A DNA stretch of 64,000 bases from Bradyrhizobium guangdongense (GCF_004114975.1 NZ_CP030051.1:6200001-6264000); one strand, 5' to 3'; counted from the first letter of the stretch, positions 1-8,624 are shown. The notes: generated from the sequence alone by a model not told the origin. Numbers and translations: made by a program.

Positions 1-2
1 AT

Positions 3-665
3 TGGAGCTTGCGGGAATCCGGCTCTGGCCTCGGATCGATGACCGAAGGCAGTGCGCGTGGGCTCGAGCGTCTGCAACGCGACGAGGTGATGGCGGTCGC
101 GATGCACTTCCACAGCCTCGATGCCGAAGGCAATCTCGCCTCCGATGCCAGCGTGACGGCGCTGCGCGACGCGCCGGATTTGCATGATGCGGTGCTGGTC
201 GCGTTCGCGCGCCGCGAGCAGGGCCTCGTGCTTCCGCCGGGCAATCCGAAACGGCTGCGCGGTCTTGCCGACGTGCTCGCACTCGGCGCCCGGATGGCGA
301 CGCGGCAACAGGGCACCGGCGCGCAGATGCTGCTCGACGTGCTGCTGACGCGCGCGGGCGCCTCGATGCGTGATCTGCGGCGGGTGGAGACGCCAGCCCT
401 CACCGGCCCCGATCTTGCCGAGGTCGTCCGTGCCGGCCAGGCCGATTGCGGCGTGGCGACGCGCGCCGCGGCACGCTCCGCCGGGCTCGATTTCGTGCCG
501 CTGGTCTGGGAGAATCTTGATCTCGCGATGCGGCAGCGCAGCTATTTCCGCCCACCCATGCAGGCCCTGATTCGGTTTCTCGGCGAACGGCGGCTGCGCC
601 AGCGCGCCGAGGAGCTGACCGGCTACGATCCCTCGCCCGCCGGGCAGATCCGCTTCGCCGCCTGA
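3..665 (+). CDS. PBP-domain regulator, C-terminal part (5' truncated)
   Basis: The frame is open to the left edge of the window, so the N-terminus is missing; a TTG at 9 and an ATG at 39 are only internal candidates. The visible 220 residues look like the C-terminal periplasmic-binding-protein-like domain of excisionase-type HTH regulators (PF12727-like). Supporting stretches are LQRDEVMAVAMHFHSLD, LTGPDLAEVVRAGQADCGVA and LVWENLDLAMR. In this family the domain is thought to bind a small ligand in the cytoplasm and control a neighbouring transporter, with an HTH in front of it. It is followed 104 bases downstream by a receptor gene on the same strand, which fits. The HTH itself cannot be seen. 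The family assignment is by recall of motifs, not by search. Confidence 0.6.
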   Translation, partial: WSLRESGSGLGSMTEGSARGLERLQRDEVMAVAMHFHSLDAEGNLASDASVTALRDAPDLHDAVLVAFARREQGLVLPPGNPKRLRGLADVLALGARMATRQQGTGAQMLLDVLLTRAGASMRDLRRVETPALTGPDLAEVVRAGQADCGVATRAAARSAGLDFVPLVWENLDLAMRQRSYFRPPMQALIRFLGERRLRQRAEELTGYDPSPAGQIRFAA

Positions 666-769
666 GATTGACGCCCACCCCAGAATAGTTGCAAAAGAAA
701 CCAATTCAGCCGGGCTGTACCCGGCACAGGCAACTTTCGGCCAACGCGCCGGATCAGGGGAGGACAAAC

Positions 770-1984
770 GTGAATCCAAAAAGATTTGGACTACCGGTCG
801 CGGCCGCCTTGACGGCGGCGCTGCTGTCGGGCTCCGCCATGGCGCAGGTGTCCGACGATGTCGTCAAGATCGGCGTGCTCACAGACATGAACGGCCCCGC
901 CTCCGCGCCAACCGGCCAGGGCTCGGTGACCGCGGCGCAGATGGCGATCGACGATTTCGGCGGCACCGTGCTCGGCAAGCCGATCAGCATCGTGATCGGC
1001 GACCACCAGCTCAAGGCCGACATCGGCGCCGCGATCGCGCGGCGCTGGTACGACGTCGAGCAGGTCGATCTGATCGTCGACGTGCCGGTCTCGGCCGTCG
1101 GCCTTGCAGTGCAGAACATCGCCAACGAGAAGAAGCGGCTGTTCATCACCCATTCCACGGGTACTGCAGATTTCCACGGCAAGTTCTGCTCGCCTTACGC
1201 GATCCAGTGGGTGTTCGACACCCGCGCGCTCGCGGTCGGCACCGCGGACGCCGTGGTCAAGCGCGGCGGCGACAGCTGGTTCTTCATCACCGACGATTAC
1301 GCCTTCGGCCATTCGCTGGAGCGTGACGCTTCGAGCGTCATCACCGCCAATGGCGGCAAGGTGCTGGGCTCGGTGAAGCCGCCGCTGGCAACGCCCGACC
1401 TCTCCTCCTTCGTGCTGCAGGCGCAGGCCTCCAAGGCCAAGATCATCGGCATTGCCGCAGGCCCTCCCAACAACATGAACGAAATCAAGACCGGCTCGGA
1501 GTTCGGCGTGTTCAAGGGCGGTCAGCAGATGGCGGCGCTGCTGGCCCTGATCACCGACATTCACGGGCTCGGACTGCAAGCCGCGCAAGGCCTGTTGCTG
1601 ACGACCTCGTTCTACTGGGACATGGACGACAAGACCCGCGAATGGTCGAAGCGCTATTTTGCCAAGATGAACAAGATGCCAACGATGTGGCAGGCCGGCG
1701 TCTATTCCAGCGTGATCCACTACCTCAACGCCATCAAGGCTGTCGGCACCGACGATCCGCTCAAGGTCGCAGCGAAAATGCGCGAGACGCCGGTCGAAGA
1801 TTTCTTCGCCCGTAACGGCAAGCTGCGCGACGACAATCTGATGGTGCACGACCTCTGGCTGGTGCAGGTGAAGACGCCGGAGGAGAGCAAATATCCGTGG
1901 GACTATTACAAGATCCTCAGCACCATTTCCGGCGACAAGGCCTTCGGGCCGCCGGACCCGGCATGTGCGATGGTGAAGAAGTGA
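770..1984 (+). CDS. ABC transporter substrate-binding protein, branched-chain amino acid (Liv) type
   Basis: Periplasmic receptor of about 404 residues with a type I Liv/AmiC fold. The GTG at 770 is chosen because AGGGGAGG lies just upstream and it gives a clean signal peptide (NPKRF, then an Ala/Leu core ending SAMAQ); the frame is open further upstream to 689. After cleavage the protein begins VSDDVVKIGVLTDMNGPAS, typical of the family. A later segment, RRWYDVEQVDLIVDVPVSAVG, and FFITDDYAFGHSLERD match receptors annotated for amides, urea or aromatic acids rather than leucine. No permease or ATPase gene lies beside it in the window, so its partner is unknown. The regulator fragment upstream on the same strand may be linked to it. 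Confidence 0.85.
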   Translation: MNPKRFGLPVAAALTAALLSGSAMAQVSDDVVKIGVLTDMNGPASAPTGQGSVTAAQMAIDDFGGTVLGKPISIVIGDHQLKADIGAAIARRWYDVEQVDLIVDVPVSAVGLAVQNIANEKKRLFITHSTGTADFHGKFCSPYAIQWVFDTRALAVGTADAVVKRGGDSWFFITDDYAFGHSLERDASSVITANGGKVLGSVKPPLATPDLSSFVLQAQASKAKIIGIAAGPPNNMNEIKTGSEFGVFKGGQQMAALLALITDIHGLGLQAAQGLLLTTSFYWDMDDKTREWSKRYFAKMNKMPTMWQAGVYSSVIHYLNAIKAVGTDDPLKVAAKMRETPVEDFFARNGKLRDDNLMVHDLWLVQVKTPEESKYPWDYYKILSTISGDKAFGPPDPACAMVKK

Positions 1985-2011
1985 GAGCGTGACGGTCGCG
2001 TCCAGCGACCG

Positions 2012-2986
2012 TCACTTCACCACCCCGATCTCGCGAAAATATTTCATCACGCCCGGATGGATCAGCTCGGGCTTCGGCGCCGCGGCGACGGTGTTCGCCG
2101 CCGTGGTCTCGCAGGCCTGGGCGAGCTTCCTGCAGAAGGTCGGCTCGAGGCCGTGCAGCGTCTTCGCCAGGCGATAGCCGATATCGTCGGGCAGGTCCTC
2201 GCGGGTCAGCACAAAGCTCCAGGAGCCGAGCGAGGCGATCGGTTCGGACTGTCCTGGATAGGAGCCGGCCGGCACGGTCAGCGGCTTCAGGAACGCGTGC
2301 TTGGCGCGGATGCGGGCGATCTCCTCCGCGTCTGGCGCGATGAAGCGCGCCCCTGTCGCGCTCGAAGCCACCGCCGCAAAGCCGGGCCAGCCGATGCCGG
2401 CGCCCCACAGCGCCGCGACGCGGCCATCCTCGACCATCGCAGGGCCGTCGCCGGCACGGTCGAGATAGACGGCCTTGAAATCCTCGTCCTGCCTCAACCC
2501 GAGGCCGTCGAGCACATAGCGCGCCAGGATCGGCAGGCCCGAGCCCTTGGCGCCGAACGCGACCGGCTGGCCCACGAGATCGTGGATGGTCCGGTAGGGA
2601 CTGTCCGCCCTCACCACGAACATGCCGGGGTTGGAATAGATCGCGGTGAGAATCTTCAGCCGCACCTTCGCACGGCCGATGCCGGCGAAGGCCTCATAGG
2701 CCGGCTCGCCCGCGACCAAAGCGAGATCGAGCTCGCCCTTCTCCAGCAGCGGAATGTTCTCGTTGCTGCCCTTGGTGTTGCGCGGGGTGATGGTGAGCGC
2801 GCTATCAGCCGCATTCATCACCTCGGCAAAGGCGTTGCCATAGAGAGGGAAGCCGCCGCCCGGTGTCGCGGTGCCCAGGCTGATCGTGGTGCTCGAAATG
2901 GCGTTGCCTCCGGTTTGAGCGGCGGCGGGGCCTGCAAGGTGATTTGCAAGCAACGCCGCGGCGAGAAGGGTGAGAGCGAATTTCAT
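2012..2986 (-). CDS. TAXI-family TRAP transporter solute receptor
   Basis: A periplasmic receptor of about 324 residues in the TAXI (TRAP-associated extracytoplasmic immunogenic, NMT1-like) family, which delivers small carboxylates or amino acids to TRAP membrane subunits. The ATG at 2986 starts MKFALTLLAAALL, a normal signal peptide ending PAAAQ; the open frame extends upstream to 3079 but without a signal-like start. Family features include ISLGTATPGGGFPLYGNAF near the mature N-terminus, ELDLALVAGEPAYEAFAG, and the C-terminal HPGVMKYFREIGVVK. The usual TRAP permease (DctQM fusion) is absent on both sides. It is convergent with the receptor ending at 1984 and divergent from the Bug receptor starting at 3091, so this corner holds three unrelated binding proteins with no membrane partners. 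Confidence 0.85.
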   Translation of the reverse strand: MKFALTLLAAALLANHLAGPAAAQTGGNAISSTTISLGTATPGGGFPLYGNAFAEVMNAADSALTITPRNTKGSNENIPLLEKGELDLALVAGEPAYEAFAGIGRAKVRLKILTAIYSNPGMFVVRADSPYRTIHDLVGQPVAFGAKGSGLPILARYVLDGLGLRQDEDFKAVYLDRAGDGPAMVEDGRVAALWGAGIGWPGFAAVASSATGARFIAPDAEEIARIRAKHAFLKPLTVPAGSYPGQSEPIASLGSWSFVLTREDLPDDIGYRLAKTLHGLEPTFCRKLAQACETTAANTVAAAPKPELIHPGVMKYFREIGVVK

Positions 2987-3090
2987 GGTCGGTCCGGCTG
3001 CGCCTGCGTCAACATCGACTTGCGGCGATGTAGGCAGCGGGCGGAATTTGTGAAAGCATGCGCTCCAACAATAAGGCAATGGGAGGCGTC

Positions 3091-4065
3091 ATGTTGCGAA
3101 TTTTGCGTAACGGTGTGTTCGGGCTGGTCTTGCTGTCGGGTCTTTTCGCCGCCGCCCCTCCCGCCTCCGCCGCCTACCCCGACCGCCCCGTGCACTGGCT
3201 GATCGGCTTTGCGGCCGGCGGCCCCGTCGACATCGTCGCCCGCATCATGGCGCAATGGCTGTCGGACCATCTCGGCCAGCAGTTCATCGTCGAGAACCGG
3301 ACCGGCTCCGGCGGCAACATCGCGGCCGCCGCGGCTATCAACTCGCCGCCCGACGGCTACACGCTGCTGTTCGTCGCGCCCAACAACGCGATCTCGACCT
3401 CGCTCTACAAGAAGCTGCCGTTCGACTTCCTGCGCGACACGGTGCCGGTCGCGAGCATCATGCAGCTCACCAACATGCTGGTCGTCTCCAACGCGTTTCC
3501 CGCCAAGACGGTTCAGGAGTTCATCGACTATTGCAAGGCCAATCCCGGCAAGATCTCGTTTGCCTCGTCCGGCAACGGCACCTCGGTGCACATGTCGGCC
3601 GAACTGTTCAAGGCGATGACCAAATGCGACATGGTGCACGTGCCCTATCGCGGCTCGGCGATCGCCTTCCCCGACATCATCTCCAACAAGGTGCAGCTGA
3701 TCTTCGACAACCTGCCCTCCGCGATGGAGCAGGCCAGGGGCGGCAACGTCCGCGCGCTCGGCGTGACCTCGCCGCAGCGCTGGCCGAGCGTGCCCGACGT
3801 GCCCGCGATCGCCGAGACCGTGCCCGGCTTCGAATCCGTCGGCTTCTACGGCATCTCCGCGCCGAAGGGCACGCCGAGCGAGGTGGTCGAGATCCTCAAC
3901 AAGGCCGTCGGCGAAGCGCTGAAGGACCCGAAGCTGGTGGCGCGCCTCGCCGAGACCGGCGGCATCCCCAAGCCGATGACGCCTGCCGAGTTCGGCAAGC
4001 TCGTCGCTGACGAGACCGAGAAGTGGCGCAAGGTCGTGGAGTTCGCCGGGGTCTCGGTGGACTAG
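3091..4065 (+). CDS. Bug-family tripartite tricarboxylate receptor protein
   Basis: A 324-residue periplasmic receptor of the TctC/Bug family (PF03401), which binds carboxylates for TctAB-type transporters or for sensing. The ATG at 3091 has GGGAGG four bases upstream and encodes a signal peptide (LRILRNGVFGLVLLSGLF, cleaved near ASA). The mature start YPDRPVHWLIGFAAGGPVDI is diagnostic, as are VENRTGSGGN and PPDGYTLLF. The C-terminal region DVPAIAETVPGFE is also typical. An upstream ATG at 3058 in the same frame lacks a ribosome site. No tctA or tctB is nearby, which is common for this greatly expanded family. It is divergent from the TAXI receptor, with 104 bases between the starts. Ligand unknown. 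Confidence 0.9.
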   Translation: MLRILRNGVFGLVLLSGLFAAAPPASAAYPDRPVHWLIGFAAGGPVDIVARIMAQWLSDHLGQQFIVENRTGSGGNIAAAAAINSPPDGYTLLFVAPNNAISTSLYKKLPFDFLRDTVPVASIMQLTNMLVVSNAFPAKTVQEFIDYCKANPGKISFASSGNGTSVHMSAELFKAMTKCDMVHVPYRGSAIAFPDIISNKVQLIFDNLPSAMEQARGGNVRALGVTSPQRWPSVPDVPAIAETVPGFESVGFYGISAPKGTPSEVVEILNKAVGEALKDPKLVARLAETGGIPKPMTPAEFGKLVADETEKWRKVVEFAGVSVD

Positions 4066-4102
4066 AGCAGCGGCGCGCCACGGGCCTGTCGCCGACGAGA
4101 CG

Positions 4103-4125
4103 GAGGGGACCTCCCGGGTCCCCTC
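4103..4125 (+). terminator. Stem-loop after the Bug receptor gene
   Basis: Perfect 9-bp inverted repeat GAGGGGACC / GGTCCCCTC with a 5-base loop, 38 bases after the stop codon of the Bug receptor. No T-run follows on the + strand (the next bases are GCCTGAAAAATC), so it may act as a transcript-end stabiliser rather than a classical terminator. Confidence 0.4.
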
Positions 4126-4404
4126 GCCTGAAAAATCGAAAACAACCCCATGCACAGTAGAAAGAACACGAAATTACAATGAGTTACGGAACGGATAGGC
4201 GAAGTTCGCGGAAAATCGTTTGACTCGTCGGGCAAAACAGGAGCATAAGGGCATCATCGCCGATTTCGGTAATTCGAAAATTTTGGATCTGGGTGCGCAC
4301 CGGGCTTTCGTCCGCGTGCGCCAGCATTGCACCCCCGCCTCCATCCCTGTAAACGAACCGCGCACCGTTGCCGGCCCGCGCGTTCCCGCGGGGCCGCCGC
4401 GGCG
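4126..4404. other. Non-coding interval before the tRNA
   Basis: With the preceding hairpin this is a gene-free stretch of about 340 bases. I see no convincing gene. A TTGACT hexamer at 4220-4225 and CATAAG at 4244-4249, 18 bases apart, could be a sigma-70-type promoter for the tRNA about 155 bases downstream, but this is weak. The last 40 bases are very GC-rich. Confidence 0.3.
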
Positions 4405-4480
4405 GGGCCTGTAGCTCAATGGTTAGAGCCGGCCGCTCATAACGGTCTGGTTGCAGGTTCGAGTCCTGCCGGGCCCACCA
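4405..4480 (+). tRNA. tRNA with CAU anticodon, probably tRNA-Ile2 (lysidine type)
   Basis: A full cloverleaf folds by eye. The acceptor GGGCCTG (4405-4411) pairs with CGGGCCC (4470-4476). The D-stem is GCTC/GAGC. The anticodon stem GGCCG/CGGTC carries the loop CTCATAA. The T-stem GCAGG/CCTGC carries TTCGAGT. The 3' ACCA is encoded. The anticodon CAT would normally mean Met, but the body (TCAATGGTTAGAGC, then CTCATAA and a TGGT variable loop) resembles E. coli tRNA-Ile2, whose C34 is changed to lysidine by TilS to read AUA. It lacks initiator features because 1-72 is a G-C pair. Elongator Met is the alternative. Confidence 0.9.
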
Positions 4481-4552
4481 GCCTTCGCTCGCTTCGCGAG
4501 CTTCGGCTCGGCAAGCCAGTGCCGCACATCAAGAGCGAGACGAGCGAAGGCT
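4480..4552. repeat. Inverted repeat element directly after the tRNA
   Basis: AGCCTTCGCTCG (4480-4491) and CGAGCGAAGGCT (4541-4552) are perfect 12-base inverted arms. Inside them lies a smaller hairpin, GCTCG-CTTCG-CGAGC (4486-4500). The element starts at the last base of the tRNA CCA. It could act as the tRNA terminator or be a dispersed palindromic element; similar tRNA-proximal sequences are recalled from Bradyrhizobium genomes but were not searched. Confidence 0.45.
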
Positions 4553-4791
4553 GCCGCGCCGAAGACCTGAGAGGGCCAAGGCGGGCGCCCGGGCACGCGA
4601 GTTCCGCATCGGACCTCACCCCGCCGCGCCTCCGGATTGCATCTCAGGCGGAGCCTTTCGGTCCGACGACATGAAAGCAAACGCGGAAGAGCAGCCTTCC
4701 CCAACGAACCGCTCAATTCCGCTAGGCGCCGCAATGCCTAAACTCGTCAGTTGAGTGCATTTGTTACGGTAGTGAGGACGCATCCTGCCAG
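4553..4791. other. Non-coding interval after the tRNA element
   Basis: About 240 bases without a convincing gene; together with the repeat it makes a gene-free stretch of just over 310 bases. Overlapping open frames on the minus strand run through the tRNA and have no ribosome site. Nothing else recognised. Confidence 0.3.
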
Positions 4792-4956
4792 CTATCTCGG
4801 CGGACGATATTCAGGAGGACAGACCGTCTCTCCGGTGGCCGCTCTGCTGCACGGACCGGTCGCTACGGAGCCCTGCTGAGGCCAGGTGAGCACGAGATAA
4901 GCCAGCACGACCGCAACAGCGGCAGCTACACCCGCGATCAGCCATCGCAACCTCAT
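4792..4956 (-). CDS. Small single-pass membrane protein, hypothetical (54 aa)
   Basis: A short ORF of 54 residues on the minus strand. ATG at 4956 has GGGGAC a few bases upstream. The product begins MRLRWLIAGVAAAVAVVLAYL, a clear N-terminal membrane anchor or uncleaved signal with positive charges first. It is followed by a short polar tail holding two cysteines (GPCSRAATGETVCPPEYRPPR). The tail could sit in the periplasm with the two Cys forming a disulfide; this is inference. It is divergent from the secreted protein at 5134. No family is recognised. The charge pattern, hydrophobic block and ribosome site support a real gene, but homologue searches would be decisive. Confidence 0.55.
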   Translation of the reverse strand: MRLRWLIAGVAAAVAVVLAYLVLTWPQQGSVATGPCSRAATGETVCPPEYRPPR

Positions 4957-5133
4957 GACCGTCCCCGACGGTGTTCCCCGAGCGGCATGTCAGCGGCCTT
5001 ATGGTTCGCATTCCTCCGATCTGCTCAAGATTTGTCGATCCCGCCGGGGTTCCGGGATGCCTCGTCTCACCCCGCGCGGCCGGAACGTCGAAAGCTGCGG
5101 GTCGTTGACCCCTGCTGAAACTGGAGGACAGAG

Positions 5134-5451
5134 ATGAAAATTGTTCCAAGCATTGGATTGATTGCAGCGTCGCTCGTCGCGGCTACGGTGGCTTCTCCGA
5201 GCTTTGCTCAAGGGCCGGGTCCCGGACCCTGCACAAGTTCGGGCAACAGCGCAGTCGGCGTGGAAGGCCCCGCGATGAACGGCGGTCAGTTGATGGCCGG
5301 CGTCGGAAACTGTCGTCATCGCCACGCCAGGTGGCGCGACAGCTACGGCTATTATCGGGCGCCGGCCCGCACCGTTTATGATCGCGACTATTACGATCGA
5401 GGATATGACGGCCCCGGTGTCACCATCGGCGTCGGACCCGATCGCTGGTAA
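5134..5451 (+). CDS. Small secreted protein, Arg/Tyr/Gly-rich, hypothetical (105 aa)
   Basis: The ATG at 5134 is preceded by CTGGAGGACAGAG, a strong ribosome site. The first 25 residues form a signal peptide (MKIVPSIGLIAASLVAATVA, ending PSFAQ). The mature part has two Cys (PGPCTSSGNS, GVGNCRHRH) and a basic, Tyr-rich tail (SYGYYRAPARTVYDRDYYDRG) ending GVTIGVGPDRW. Small exported proteins with such low-complexity Tyr/Arg/Gly tails are common in Bradyrhizobium and relatives, where they are of unknown function. It is followed at once by a strong hairpin and converges with the GGDEF-EAL gene. I cannot assign a function. Confidence 0.75.
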   Translation: MKIVPSIGLIAASLVAATVASPSFAQGPGPGPCTSSGNSAVGVEGPAMNGGQLMAGVGNCRHRHARWRDSYGYYRAPARTVYDRDYYDRGYDGPGVTIGVGPDRW

Positions 5452-5461
5452 AGCCCAAGCG

Positions 5462-5485
5462 GAGGCCGCCCCTGGAGGCGGCCTC
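5462..5485. terminator. Bidirectional stem-loop between convergent genes
   Basis: Perfect 9-bp stem GAGGCCGCC / GGCGGCCTC with loop CCTGGA, 10 bases after the stop of the secreted protein and about 60 bases beyond the end of the convergent GGDEF-EAL gene. TCTCC follows, which is not a full T-run. Its position and GC-rich stem fit a shared terminator. Confidence 0.55.
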
Positions 5486-5546
5486 TCTCCTAATGACGTT
5501 CGGAGCTAATTGTCGGTCGAGGATGGAGTCTTCCCTCGCCGGTCGT

Positions 5547-8500
5547 TCAGGACACCGCTCGTATCGGGATATTCCGGTTGCGATCGGACGACTCGAGCCG
5601 TTGCGGGCGGCCGAGCAGATAGCCCTGCATCTCGTCGCAGCCTTCCTCGACGAGCAGCGACATCTGGGCTTCGGTCTCGATGCCCTCGGCGAGAACCGGG
5701 ACTCCGAGCCCATGGGCAAGCCCGATCACCGCCCGGACGATGGCGAGCGAGCGCTCGCTCTGTCCGAGCGCGGCGACGAAAGACCGATCGACCTTGATCC
5801 TGTCGAGCGGAAACGCTTCGAGGTAGGACAGGGACGAATATCCCGTGCCGAAATCGTCGAGCGCAATCAGGATTCCGAGCGCCTTGAGCGAGGCCATCGT
5901 CCGCTTGGCGCGGGACATGTCCTCGATCAGCACGCCCTCGGTGATTTCGAGCTCGAGACGCGTGGCCGCAAGCCCGCTCTCCCGCAGCGCCCGGCGAACC
6001 TCGCCGTCGAGGTTTTCCCGGCGGAACTGCGCGGCCGAGACGTTCACGGCGATGCGCAGCGGCCGGTCCCATGACGCCGCTTCCCTGCATGCTTCCATCA
6101 GCACCCAATCGTCGATCTGCGCAATGGTGCCGCTTTGCTCCGCGATCGGAATGAACTCTCCCGGCGGAATGACACCGCGCACCGGATGCCGCCAGCGCAC
6201 CAGCGCCTCGTAGGCGACAAGAGTGCCGTCCCGATGCTGCTGCGGCTGGTACTCCAGATAGAGCTCCCCGCGCTCCACGGCGAGGCGCAGATCGTGCTCC
6301 AGCGCACGGCGGTCCCGCAGCTGCTGGTCCATGGCACTGGTGAACAGGCGTATCCCGCCCCTGCCCTCGTGCTTGGCGCGGTAAAGGGCGGCATCGGCGT
6401 TCGCCAGCAGCGAAACGGCATTGTCCGCGTCGCGGGGATACATCGCCGCTCCGACACAGAGGTCGATCTTCAGGGCGTGACCATCGACCTCGATCGGACG
6501 CTCGAACTCGGCCCGCATCCGCGTAGCGAGCAGCTCGGCCGCTGCAGGAAGGGGCAAGCGGTCGGTGATGCCGACGAACTCGTCGCCGCCGACACGCGCC
6601 ACATACGAGCCTTGCGCGGCGTCCTGCAGGCGTCGCGAAGCTTCGCGGAGCACGGCATCGCCGACGGCATGGCCGAAACGATCGTTGATCGCCTTGAAGT
6701 GGTCGAGATCGATACAGAGCACGGCGAACGGACTGTCGGTGATGTCCGCGCGTTCGATCGCGGCGCCGATCTGCTGGTCCAGGGCCGCCCTGTTGGGCAG
6801 TTCGGTGAGCGCGTCGTGGCCGGCGAGATAGCTCACCCGCTGCTGTGCCCGGTTGCGTTCGGTGACGTCGAAGGCCACGCAGACATGAGCCGGCCGCCCC
6901 TCGTAGATGAGCGGCCGTGATTCGATCACGACCTCGATCGCCTCACCGTCGGCCGTCCTGTGCAATCCGTGATCGCTTTCGGTGTCCTGCTGCTCGCCAT
7001 ATTCGAGCTGATGTTCGAACATCGCCAGCAGCTCCTGGCGCGAATAGCCGTAGTGCCGGCACATCGCGCCGTTCACGGCAATGAGGTGCCGCGTCTTCGC
7101 ATCCACCACCCACATCGGAAGCGGATTCTCCTCGAACAGGAGGCGGAAGGAAGCCTCACGGCGCTTGAGGTCGGTGATATCGATGCGAACCCCGATGCTG
7201 CCTCCATCAACGGTGCGTCTTTCCTCGACGCGAATCCAGCGGTCGCCCGCCAGATGCTGCTCGTGCGAGTGATGGGGAAGCGCGTGGTGGGCCATGCGCT
7301 CCGCGAACCACTCCGCCTCGCGCCCGGCGGCATCAGGATATTGTCCCCCGGCGAGGCCAGTCCGGAGGATGGTTTCGAACAGCGTGCCGACCGCAAGCGC
7401 CTGCCGGCTTGCCGAGTAGAATTCGGCGTATTGATGATTCCAGAGGACCAGGCGATCGTCCTTGTCGAACACGGCCAGGCCTTCGGGGACGACATCGAGA
7501 GCTTCGGTCAGGTGAGCATGAGCGGCGCGCGCGGCAGCTTCCGCCTGCTCGGCCGCCGCTTTCGCTTCCGCAAGGGCCCTCTCGGTCCGGTGACGATCCG
7601 TGATGTCCTCGTGGGTGGCGACCCAGCCGTTGCCCTGCATGGGGCGATGCCGGATGCGGACGATGCGTCCATTGGTCAGTTCGACCGTCGTGTCCGACGG
7701 CGCGGCAATCACAGCGGCGCTGTTTCGCCAGACCAGGTAGTCCTGCTTTTCCATCTTCGGCGCGCTGCCGACGGAGTAGCGAAGATCGACGATCTCGTTC
7801 AGCTGCATGCCCGGCCGGACCAGCTTCGGATCGAGATCATAGACCTCGAGATACTGCCTGTTGCAGACGATCAGGCGCTGATCCTCGTCGAAGAAGCAAA
7901 GCCCCTGGGACATGTTGTTGAGCGCCCTGTCGAAGCGCTCGGCGAAGGCGGTCGCGGTCTGCTCGGCGGCGCGGGCGCGGTCGCCCTCCTCGGACAGCCG
8001 GGCGTGGGTCTCGACCAGCTTCACGAAAGAACGGAAATTGGTGCTGATCATCCGGGCAAGCAGGACAAGCAGCGCCAGCAGATTGATCCCGACCGAGACC
8101 AGCATCCCCTCGCCCGAGAGCAGCAGCAGCGTGCCGATCGGCACGCCGGCGATCAGCATCGCCAGCCTGGACGAGGGCGGGAAACTGCCGAGGCAATAGG
8201 CGGTCCCGACGCATCCCATGAAGAGCAGCAGGGCGATCGAGGCGCGCAGGGCGGGATCGACCACCATGAACAGCGCCAGGATCCAGATCACGAAGCCGGA
8301 GCTGATCACCACCGTGGCGAGGCGAACCCTTGCAAGCTCCCGATGCGCCTCCTCGGCGGTGAACTCGGCCTTCTTCAGCCGGAGCCACTGCGCCAGCCTG
8401 AAGAGACAGGCCGTCAGGAGAGCGCCCGGCAAGGCAAATCTCAGCCAGGGCGAAACCGTGTTGGGGAGAAACAGCCCTACGCTGATACTGTTGACGAGCA

Positions 8501-8624
8501 GCACGGCATAGAGAACCGGCACCTGCTCCCGCAGCACCCGGAACTGCTCGACGAGCAGCGAACGACCGAGCGGATCGGTCGTATCACCCACGGAGAAAGA
8601 GTTGCGAAGCCGCGCGAAGCCCAT
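5547..8624 (-). CDS. Membrane PAS-PAS-PAS-GGDEF-EAL cyclic-di-GMP protein
   Basis: A cyclic-di-GMP signalling protein of about 1025 residues. ATG at 8624 is preferred; an in-frame TTG at 8660 has no ribosome site. Residues about 30-220 hold several membrane helices (VPVLYAVLLVNSISVGLFL, TVVISSGFVIWILALFM, LVSVGINLLALLVLLARM). Three PAS-like segments follow (near NNMSQGLCFFDEDQRLIV, LDVVPEGLAVFDKDDRLV and ENPLPMWVVDAKTRHLI). The GGDEF signature is intact (VARVGGDEFVGI), but the upstream RxxD inhibitory site is replaced by QGSY. The EAL part keeps EALVRW, ALDDFGTGYSS, IKVDRSF and VLAEGIET, so phosphodiesterase activity is likely. It is probably a membrane-located bifunctional enzyme or a PDE with a regulatory GGDEF. 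The ligand sensed is unknown. Confidence 0.9.
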   Translation of the reverse strand: MGFARLRNSFSVGDTTDPLGRSLLVEQFRVLREQVPVLYAVLLVNSISVGLFLPNTVSPWLRFALPGALLTACLFRLAQWLRLKKAEFTAEEAHRELARVRLATVVISSGFVIWILALFMVVDPALRASIALLLFMGCVGTAYCLGSFPPSSRLAMLIAGVPIGTLLLLSGEGMLVSVGINLLALLVLLARMISTNFRSFVKLVETHARLSEEGDRARAAEQTATAFAERFDRALNNMSQGLCFFDEDQRLIVCNRQYLEVYDLDPKLVRPGMQLNEIVDLRYSVGSAPKMEKQDYLVWRNSAAVIAAPSDTTVELTNGRIVRIRHRPMQGNGWVATHEDITDRHRTERALAEAKAAAEQAEAAARAAHAHLTEALDVVPEGLAVFDKDDRLVLWNHQYAEFYSASRQALAVGTLFETILRTGLAGGQYPDAAGREAEWFAERMAHHALPHHSHEQHLAGDRWIRVEERRTVDGGSIGVRIDITDLKRREASFRLLFEENPLPMWVVDAKTRHLIAVNGAMCRHYGYSRQELLAMFEHQLEYGEQQDTESDHGLHRTADGEAIEVVIESRPLIYEGRPAHVCVAFDVTERNRAQQRVSYLAGHDALTELPNRAALDQQIGAAIERADITDSPFAVLCIDLDHFKAINDRFGHAVGDAVLREASRRLQDAAQGSYVARVGGDEFVGITDRLPLPAAAELLATRMRAEFERPIEVDGHALKIDLCVGAAMYPRDADNAVSLLANADAALYRAKHEGRGGIRLFTSAMDQQLRDRRALEHDLRLAVERGELYLEYQPQQHRDGTLVAYEALVRWRHPVRGVIPPGEFIPIAEQSGTIAQIDDWVLMEACREAASWDRPLRIAVNVSAAQFRRENLDGEVRRALRESGLAATRLELEITEGVLIEDMSRAKRTMASLKALGILIALDDFGTGYSSLSYLEAFPLDRIKVDRSFVAALGQSERSLAIVRAVIGLAHGLGVPVLAEGIETEAQMSLLVEEGCDEMQGYLLGRPQRLESSDRNRNIPIRAVS

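Noticed and set aside
4327..4674. Plus-strand ORF running through the tRNA
   Set aside because: It crosses the complete tRNA cloverleaf, so it cannot be a normal gene.
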